Part shown: in pieces, positions 56,806 through 64,000 of the stretch
Position numbering within the stretch: position 1 is the first letter of the stretch
How the letters are laid out: each line of letters begins with the position of its first letter
DNA from: Gibbula magus
Taxonomy: Eukaryota > Mollusca > Gastropoda > Trochida > Trochidae
Assembly: GCA_936450465.1 (NCBI GenBank)
Contig: OW388293.1
Span: forward strand, 28,587,860-28,651,859
Direction: 5' to 3'
Length of the DNA: 64,000 nt
Notes under the pieces: generated by a model
The model's input: only the letters and a program-made list of their open reading frames with translations
What the model was told of the DNA's origin: nothing
Databases searched by the model: none
Made by a program: the position numbers and the translations under genes

Positions 56806-57446
56806 CTAATGCCCCTATTTCACTACGACCCGAATTGCCACGAATCACCACGAATAGGCGGCTGCATAAATTCGTGAATATTCGTGAGCATTCGGCAAAA
56901 TTAGTGAACAGCATTTACACTTGTACGAAATGTTTACGAACATTCGTAGCTTTTCATGCTAAAAACCTACGAAACATGTACGAATTATTTACGAATTGTC
57001 TACGAATTGTACGAAATGATTAAGACACAGTCACGAATGTACTACGAATTTTCACGAATAAGATACGATATCACGAATCAAGTACGAATAGTTTACGATA
57101 GTTCGTAAATGCTTCGGGGTTAATTCGGGATGAGAACATCAAAATTATCAACCACGAATTTCCAAGAATTGTTTACGAAGTTGTTACGAACGTCCCGAAT
57201 TAAATACGAACAGTTTACGAAGCAACTACGAATCTGAAATTCGTAGATGATTCGTGAAAATCTTTTGACAAACAAAAGTTTTTCCACGAATGCCACGAAT
57301 TACAAGAATGTTGCCGAATCAACTAGGAATCATTTACGAATATCACGAATCAATTACGAATTATCTACGAATGTTCACGAAAGTGCAAATTTTCCAATTC
57401 GTGGCGATTCGTGGCAATTCGGGTCGTAGTGAAATAGGGACATTAG
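56806..57446. mobile_element. 641-bp non-autonomous element with long inverted ends, packed with ACGAA motifs
   Basis: The left end CTAATGCCCCTATTTCACTA then CGACCCGAATTGCCACGAAT is repeated inverted at the right end (ATTCGTGGCAATTCGGGTCG, TAGTGAAATAGGGACATTAG). About 43 of 45 positions match. TA dinucleotides at 56807-56808 and 57444-57445 could be target duplications. The interior is dominated by TACGAA(T) and ATTCGT motifs and has no transposase. Confidence 0.8.
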
Positions 57447-58029
57447 CACATGCAATTCATTATATTGCTATCTTGTGATCTGTCAAATGCAATGTAAAAC
57501 ACAATTTTGTGCACTTCGTTTAGCGAGAATTGTTGAAGAAACTGGACTCTGTCACCTCTGACAGATATATGTCAGGTCACTTCCCGGAAGACGTCTCTAC
57601 TAACACCAGCGATCTGTCTTACTTAATGCATTCTCCACTAAACATTCACATTGCGCATACGCCAACGAATGAATCACTTTGCATATAATGTCTTGCATTA
57701 AGCTTGACTTCAGTACATAGAACGTTATCCATAAGTCGTTATATCAAGGAAAATACATACACTATTAGACATAAAACACCATTCTATTCAACCTCTGACG
57801 TGTAATTTCCCTTATATTATACAGCCCCTGGCTATGTCGTCATACAGTCACGATCATCTCGCATATAAATGTGTCAAACATAACAGTAAAAACTATTTTG
57901 GGGAGTTGGAAAAAGTGTGTTGAGTTTTTTCAATGGCTCATTTATCAAAGGCACTTCTCATGGTAAAGACAGTTTCGTGTATGATACGTGCCATCAGTGA
58001 TGTGGACATGATTAGTTATATAGCCATCA
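57447..58029. other. Intergenic, nothing recognised
   Basis: No supported feature was seen. Confidence 0.45.
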
Positions 58030-58205
58030 CCGGGGCCGTGTTCAAGATAGGTTTCAAAGTAATCGCTCAATGAGCGATTACTTTTAAACCTCTCTTGAAC
58101 GCGATTGCTCAATGTAGCGCTACGTAGCAAGGCGAGCAAACTTCGAGGAATTTGCACTGTGTCGTTCAAGAGAGAAGAAGCGCTCATTGAGCGCTAAATG
58201 AGCCC
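58030..58205 (+). repeat. Palindrome-cored repeat, second full copy
   Basis: Arms 58040-58067 and 58073-58100 (AGCGATTACTTTTAAACCTC...) form the palindrome. The flank GCGATTGCTCAATGTAGCGC, TACGTAGCAAGGCGAGCAAA and CACTGTGTCGTTCAAGAGAG matches the inverse copy at 33.2 kb. Confidence 0.8.
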
Positions 58206-59270
58206 TACGAAGCGCTTCATTTTGTTGAACCGCCAGCTGGTGTTATCACCGGTATTAAGTAATTCGTTTCGAAATTCGCAATTGTATGCACCTTATAATC
58301 TCACATATATATACTTATATAATTATATATATTGCCATTGGTCCGTCAGGGGTATATTCAGTACCACTAATGTAAGTTTCTCCGTGTTTCTGGTGAAAAC
58401 ATCAAATGTATATATGGCATCAATCGTAAGACAAAATTCTATAACATAACATATGAGAGATACCGTTCATACCACGGACACGTCATGGTATTATGTTCCA
58501 AAGACACCTAATCTCTCGCATCACGCATGTCACTGAATGTGAATTCATTGGACGGGGTTTGTTCTTTACATACATATACTGGAAGCTACGGGGTTGACAG
58601 CCTCAGAAAATACATATAGGAAAATCGACCACTTTACACTGAGAAGGAAGTTTTTGGTCAACATAATCAGTGCAATGCATCAATATTGCTCGTGTTGGAC
58701 ACAGTATGCAAGTCGACCACATTGCCGTACGCGGGAAATACAAATAATCTCATTAAAATCAGACCAAACGAAATATTCGGAGTTTCGATCTGACTGCTGC
58801 CAGCATGGGTCATGTCTCATGGCCTTTTCTCAAGCCAATCAGCGATGAGGCATTGTAAAATCGAAGGCAGGATTCGATATGAATGCGGGTCTGTGATTGA
58901 TTGCGTTTATGTAAGGTGAATATAAATTAAAAAGGCCACAATGCATGGCCCTTGCCGAACAGTACTCAGACTGAAAAGCAGCGAGGTACGAGTGTTTCGT
59001 TAGATTTGATCTTAATGAGATTGGATTGGATTAAATCGGGATATTGGCAGATTCTTGTGAATTTTAGAAAACATGACTGTAAAGTCAGTAGGGATTTAAC
59101 TTCCTCATATTCCAGGGTCATTCTGAGTCATCACAAACAAGGTTATGTTGAACTTGCAATACAGACATACATGTATATCTCAAATCGAATATTTAAGAGA
59201 AATCCAAGGACACTCTAGATCTGTAGAATGAATAATGCTCAAATAATTAATAAATTCAATTAAAATGCTC
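58206..59270. other. Intergenic, nothing recognised
   Basis: Several open frames under 90 codons without family features. No repeat structure was seen. Confidence 0.4.
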
Positions 59271-59299
59271 ACTGCTGATATAGTGAGAGAAGCCCAAAG

Positions 59300-59560
59300 C
59301 TGTTTATTGACTCCTACATCGATGAAGATGAAGACCATATTTTGGAAATATAAAATCAATGAACAGTCCTTTTGAGAATATAGCGACCTGAGGTACGACC
59401 CCGAACCAGTTTAACGACCCCGCCATTGATTAAAATTATAAAGACAATATTTTTAGATATGATTTCAATAAACACCCCTATTAAGGTTACAGTGACTTGA
59501 GTGAGGAGCCCCAAACGTGTATAACGATTCAACTATTGATTGAAATGACAGAGACCGTTA
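59300..59560 (+). repeat. Degenerate ~115-bp tandem repeat
   Basis: Two to three diverged units are recognisable by AAGA(C/T)(C/A)ATATTTT, ATCAATGAACAGTCC / TTCAATAAACACCCC, and ACGACCCCG / GGAGCCCCA blocks. Confidence 0.4.
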
Positions 59561-59959
59561 CCAGATATCTATGAGACACTGAGAGAGAAGGAAAACAAGT
59601 TGTTTACACCAAACTAAGGTTTATATGTCAGTAGAGCAGCCTGTCCCAATTCTTCAGCTGCTAGCGTCTTGTATGATGCAAGACTTCGCCGAGATCTCGT
59701 ATTCTAAAAAGGCTTAAAGTTTCAGTGTCAGAACTGAACAGGAGGAAAATGGATATTTACATCATTATACCTCTTGGGAGATTTCAAAGCCAGCCTAATA
59801 ATCGAAATTATTCAAACTTCTCTATGATCGAAAAAATACCAATAATAAAAATACTTCTATCAAGGGCACTGGCTGTACTGAACAACCAGTTGTTTTTGTC
59901 GATGCTTAGGTAGCTGAGTGGATAAACTTTTGGGACAATTTTGAAAATTATTTCAAAAA

Positions 59960-59961
<2 letters not shown>

Positions 59962-59992
<31 letters not shown>
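59962..59992 (+). repeat. (TA)n microsatellite
   Basis: Uninterrupted alternating TA tract of about 30 bases. Confidence 0.9.
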
Positions 59993-59994
<2 letters not shown>

Positions 59995-60479
59995 AATAAT
60001 TTGCAAGTCAATTTAACTTTAAAAAAAAAAAAATTTAAACAGAGATTAGAAATATTTTATTTCAGGCAAGACTGTTTCCAAAGCTATCGAATCATTCTTG
60101 AAACTGTAGGAACAAAATCAAGTGAGTTTATTCTCGTATTCCTCGTCTTATCTCCTTCCTGTAGAAAGGTCACAGCAATCAACTAATAGACAGTTGGAAG
60201 AGAAGGAACACGCAATGTAGAGATTCCGTCTCCAGAGATCTGGAATCTAGTCCGAAACAATCAGAAACAATCTCGTTCAATTTGATGTAATCTGATAATA
60301 ACCTCTTTCCATGTGACACAATATGGTAAGTGAATGTGAGTAGTTGTAGGGAAATACAGCGACCTCAACCACTGATAATGGCTTCAAACCAAAAATATAG
60401 TTTATATAAGTAATATATGTATGCATCCATGCATCATTACACCATTTCATGCTCAATGCATTAGTATATGAAGAGAGGA

Positions 60480-60893
60480 CAAGTACAGGACAGGAGTGCA
60501 GAAGTAACACAGGAGTACAGTACAGAAGTACAGGAGTACAGAAGTACAGGGGTACAGGAGTACAGGAGTACAGAAGGAATTCAGTACAGAAGGAGTTCAG
60601 TACTGAAGTACAGGAGTACAGAAGTACAGAAGTACAGGAGTACAGAAGGAATTCAGTACGGAAGTACATGAGTACAGAAGTGCAGGAGTACAGAAGGAGT
60701 TCAGTATAGAAGGAGTACAGAGGGAGTACAGAAGTACAGGAGTACAGTACAGAAGTACAGGAGTACGGAAGGAGTGCAGTACAGGAGTTCAGTACAAAAG
60801 TACAGGAGTACAGAGGGAGTGCAGTACAGAAGTAGTACAGAAGTACAGGAGTACCGAAGTACAGGAGTACAGAAGTACAGGAGTACAGAAGGA
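60480..60893 (+). repeat. 8-bp minisatellite (AGTACAGR)n
   Basis: AGTACAGG and AGTACAGA units alternate irregularly over about 410 bases, interrupted by GGAATTC and GGAGTTC variants. It creates long false open frames, including a Cys/Tyr/Leu-rich one on the minus strand. Confidence 0.9.
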
Positions 60894-60899
60894 TTATCT

Positions 60900-62860
60900 G
60901 AAATTCCTCCAAATTCTTACTTCAAATCACGTTCAGAAATTTCTAAACTCTGGTGTCTGAAATCACTCTAATGTTAATTTCTATACTTTTCCTGTAAAAG
61001 TTTAAATCTAAATTCTAAGCCCAGGTTATATCTGAAGCCCCCAATGCTCTGTGTGTTCTATGTTCTCTGTATTCCGAGGTTGAAGTGTAATCTGCTATCT
61101 CTGATGAACAACACTTTAGACTCAAGTAGCCAGTAATTACTGTAAATGCCACCGACTGCCGCCTCTCCACGTCTATAAGGTGATCGTTTTTCAGTTCTCC
61201 GTCTTGTAATTGCGTTATTTCCCTTATCTTTCCAACTGTATTCTTTTCTCTGACAGCGACATTGACAAGTTTCCCCCAGAAACAGCTCTTATCTGTCACA
61301 CGATGGTTTCTGTTTCACGACTCGTGAGCCCTGACTGTCAATCAACCGATGTGATGTCGATTTCAGATCAACTAGAATCACATATTAGAATTTTGAAGTG
61401 CGCATACATATACTCATGGCAATAATGGTCGACAGCCCCTAATAGTTATAGGATTATTTTTTTGATAAAACATGTTATTACTGGATGTCTTTTTGTGAAT
61501 AGTGTCCTTGAGCATTTGCTATATCTCCACTTGTACTTTAAAATACCAAAGAAAGAGGAATATAAGGAAAATGAAATGTATTCGTATGAGTTCATTCCTT
61601 GTGTCTTGAGATCTTGGCATTGGTATATTGTTACAGTGTTTGAGTGTTCCCATTTTGGGTCTAATAAATAATGAAAAGTTGGATTCAAAATTTTTTTTCT
61701 ACTGAACCAAACATACACAAAATCTCTCGCGAAGTCTCATTAGCACACAATACATGCATGGCAAGTATTATATAGTTGTATAATTATATCATGTGCTTGT
61801 GCCATTTCATTTCGAAAATACCATAATATCGAACAATATTTATTTTCCATGCATTTAATTTGCTACAATCCATTTTCTGTTAAGGGGTGTCAACCATTTT
61901 TACCATGAGTATATATGTTGTTACGAAAAACTGATCAGAAACTAAAACTAAACAAAATACATTGTATTCCAACAGGGCGTCCTGACTCTCCATCAACCGA
62001 CGTATGTACACTACAGTCTACCGCGGATCACCAGGCACGCACCGTAGATATTTGAATGTGCATATAGATAGATAGATAGATCGCCATGTAAACCTTGCTT
62101 GATAAGAAACCATTTCCTTTCTAATACCATCTAACTGATTGTTACATCCATGAAACGATGCGTGTATCAATTATTTATATTATTCGACCATCCAATAAAA
62201 GTTTTCATAATGTATTTGTTCTTTCGCTTTGAAAATTGTAAGTTAAACTGATATAGTTACCTGAGTTGATCTGTATGATAATGGTGTCCTTACTGCACAT
62301 TACAACATAACTTTATATACACGTTAGTGATACAGTAGTTCTAGCAGTTATTTTGTACAACTCCAAACATATGGAGGTGATCCTTCTTAATCCGTTTTAA
62401 CTGAGAAAATATGCATATCACGTGACCTTCAGGTAGCAGGCTTCACATTGTATCGAATTTGACAAAATATATTTACATCATGCGTGAACGAAAACGAAAA
62501 TAACATCCTTCTCTGTTCCTCATTATCATTGAATATATGTAATTTTATATTCAATAACTAACTAACTAACAATAACCAACTGATGAAAAGTAGGTCATCA
62601 TCTTTCCATCTGTTTGTATTTTGTATTAATTTTCTCTCTAAGGTTCTGGAATTAGATGATGACTACCGTTCTCTTTCACTCGTTTGTGGTAGCTAGAATT
62701 TCACAAAGCCTAATTGGCGCCGCAGGCTTGTACGTGACGTCACCAATGTGTCGACAATGGTAATGAAATGCCATTTTACTGAAATAAACTGTACTTCAAT
62801 GTTTCCGCGGCCATACAGATTACATACCAACTCCCATTGACAAATGAAAATAGAAAACGC
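60900..62860. other. Intergenic, nothing recognised
   Basis: Includes a short GATA run near 62068-62081. No gene was supported on either strand. Confidence 0.45.
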
Positions 62861-62861
62861 G

Positions 62862-63984
62862 GTGTTCCATCCATTGTGCTTCATAATATTTTATGTGAAA
62901 AATGGGCAAAATGGTATATTTCGGCAACAGTCTGACTCAGTATTTCTCGATAAAACTAGATGAGCGTTTGCGGGACACCGCAAAAGCAGAGCAGCTCCGA
63001 AACTTAGGGTCTCACCTTTCTCCAATATCTCATGACCTTGACCTTTGACCTTTAAGGTCACACCATCAATGATCACTTTTCCTCTTGTATAACAATCATG
63101 CAATGACTCAAAGTGTTCATAGTTAAAATACGGCATATTCACTAAAGCATGTTTAAGTTGTGACCTAACTGTGACCTTGACCTTTGACAGATTTTAACGA
63201 AAACCTTTTCAAATCTTGGTCTTTCTCCATAGTTCATATATACCAAATAAGAGCCTGATAGCACAAAAAAAAGTTTGAAGTTATCATGTTTACAAGAATT
63301 GGTGTAGTGATTTCAGAACTCATGACCTTAACCTTTGACCTTGAATAAGAACATGTCAAAATCATTCTCCAGGTGTATAAGAAAGAAGCTATGTATATGA
63401 GGTGTTGATACCTTCTTGGAAGAAAGTTATTGAGTGATTTCGGAACTGGTGACCTTGAGACCTATCTTGTGACCATGACCTTTAATATTCAAGGTCACAC
63501 AATCAATGTCTATAACAATGTATATAACAATCATGTAATGATTCAAAATGTTAATAGTTGAACTAAGACATTTTTGCAAAAGCATGCTTAATTCGTGACC
63601 TCGTTGTGACCTTGACCTTTAACGGACCTTAGCAAAAAACCTTTTCAACTCTTGGCCTTTCTCCATAGTTGACATATACTGATAGCACACATATTTTTCA
63701 AGTTATCGTGTTTACAAGGATTTTTTTTAGCGATTTCAGAACTTGACAGACCTTGACCTTTGACCTTGAATGTGATCATGTCAAAAAAGTTCCCCAGGGA
63801 TATAAGTATGAAGTTATGTATATGAGTTCTCAAAACCTTCTAGGAAAAAAGTTATAGCCAATACAAAACGCGGCGGCGGCGGCGATGGAAACTGCGCAAA
63901 AACTGATAGTCGGAGCTGCTAATAACACCATCTAAAACGTTTGGCATATCTGAACACCAACAACATAATGGATGCACCTGTAAA
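62862..63984 (+). repeat. Interspersed repeat family A, copy 4, split by an insertion
   Basis: The left part (TTCCATCCATTGTGCTTCAT ... TTTCTCGATAAAA, to about 62955) and the right part (AATAACACCATCTAAAACGT ... AACATAATGGATGCACCT, from about 63921) together align with the uninterrupted 54-kb copy (TTCTCGATAAAATAACACAA ...). A second element of about 965 bp sits between them. Confidence 0.75.
62956..63920 (+). mobile_element. ~965-bp nested element with inverted AGCAGCTCCGA and nuclear-receptor-like sites
   Basis: AGCAGCTCCGA at 62990-63000 is exactly inverted as TCGGAGCTGCT at 63910-63920. Inside, a unit of about 420 bases is duplicated, marked by GTGACCTTGACCTTT, CTTTCTCCATAGTT and GTTTACAAG(A/G)ATT. 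The right end carries GCGGCGGCGGCGGCGATGG. No coding capacity was seen. The insertion point in family A shows at most a 2-base (AA) duplication. Confidence 0.7.
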
Positions 63985-64000
63985 TCATGGTGTTTTCACT

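Noticed and set aside
60277..60912. 211-codon minus-strand frame rich in Cys, Tyr, Ser and Leu
   Set aside because: Translation of the (AGTACAGR)n minisatellite. No signal of a real protein outside the repeat.
61015..61425. Overlapping frames of 71-94 codons on both strands
   Set aside because: No splice context, no recognisable domain, and composition like the surrounding intergenic DNA.

Overview
The window is eukaryotic: genes are split into short exons with GT-AG introns, the background is AT-rich, and interspersed and tandem repeats are abundant. A repeat built on a GAGTGAGTGAGT stretch next to a GCCGCTTCGGCAATATTGCAGCCATTAGCGGC-type core occurs near 5.06 kb and, inverted, near 24.1 kb. 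I associate this with abalone (Haliotis) DNA, so a gastropod mollusc is the best guess. That rests on recognition, not on a search.

Region 1 (about 0.8-20.8 kb, + strand) is the 3' part of an ABCC-family full ABC transporter gene resembling MRP1/MRP3. Twenty supported coding exons run from the middle of transmembrane domain 1 through NBD1, transmembrane domain 2 and NBD2 to a stop at 20779-20781. They give roughly 1,110 codons in consistent splice phase, apart from one junction between the third and fourth exons. The 5' end lies upstream of the window. Its introns carry a 70-nt-arm hairpin, a 49-bp triplication, a 33-bp minisatellite (13 copies) and a 148-150-bp tandem element.

Region 2 (about 36.2 or 37.2 kb down to 23.0 kb, - strand) is a homologue of PRR5/PRR5L (Protor), a Rictor-binding mTORC2 component with an HbrB-like domain. 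Nine phase-consistent coding exons give 299 codons plus stop. The first exon is uncertain. The two genes converge, with about 2.2 kb between their stop codons.

Region 3 (37.88-49.24 kb) is an 11.3-kb tandem array of a 64-bp monomer, about 177 copies. It has a 640-bp (10-monomer) higher-order unit and larger 3,205/3,845-bp duplications. It lies just 5' of the PRR5-like coding exons.

Region 4 (49.2-64 kb) has no gene I can support. It holds a decayed Tc1-like transposon (about 52.04-53.30 kb), a 641-bp element with long inverted ends and very many ACGAA-type motifs (56.81-57.45 kb), a palindrome-cored element (58.03-58.2 kb, second copy at 33.2 kb), an 8-bp minisatellite (60.5-60.9 kb), and a nested insertion at 62.9-63.9 kb rich in nuclear-receptor half-sites.

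No multi-gene novel system is evident. The most notable content is the satellite architecture, several apparently unclassified inverted-repeat elements, and odd splice architecture in both genes. All repeat-family statements come from comparing copies within this window.
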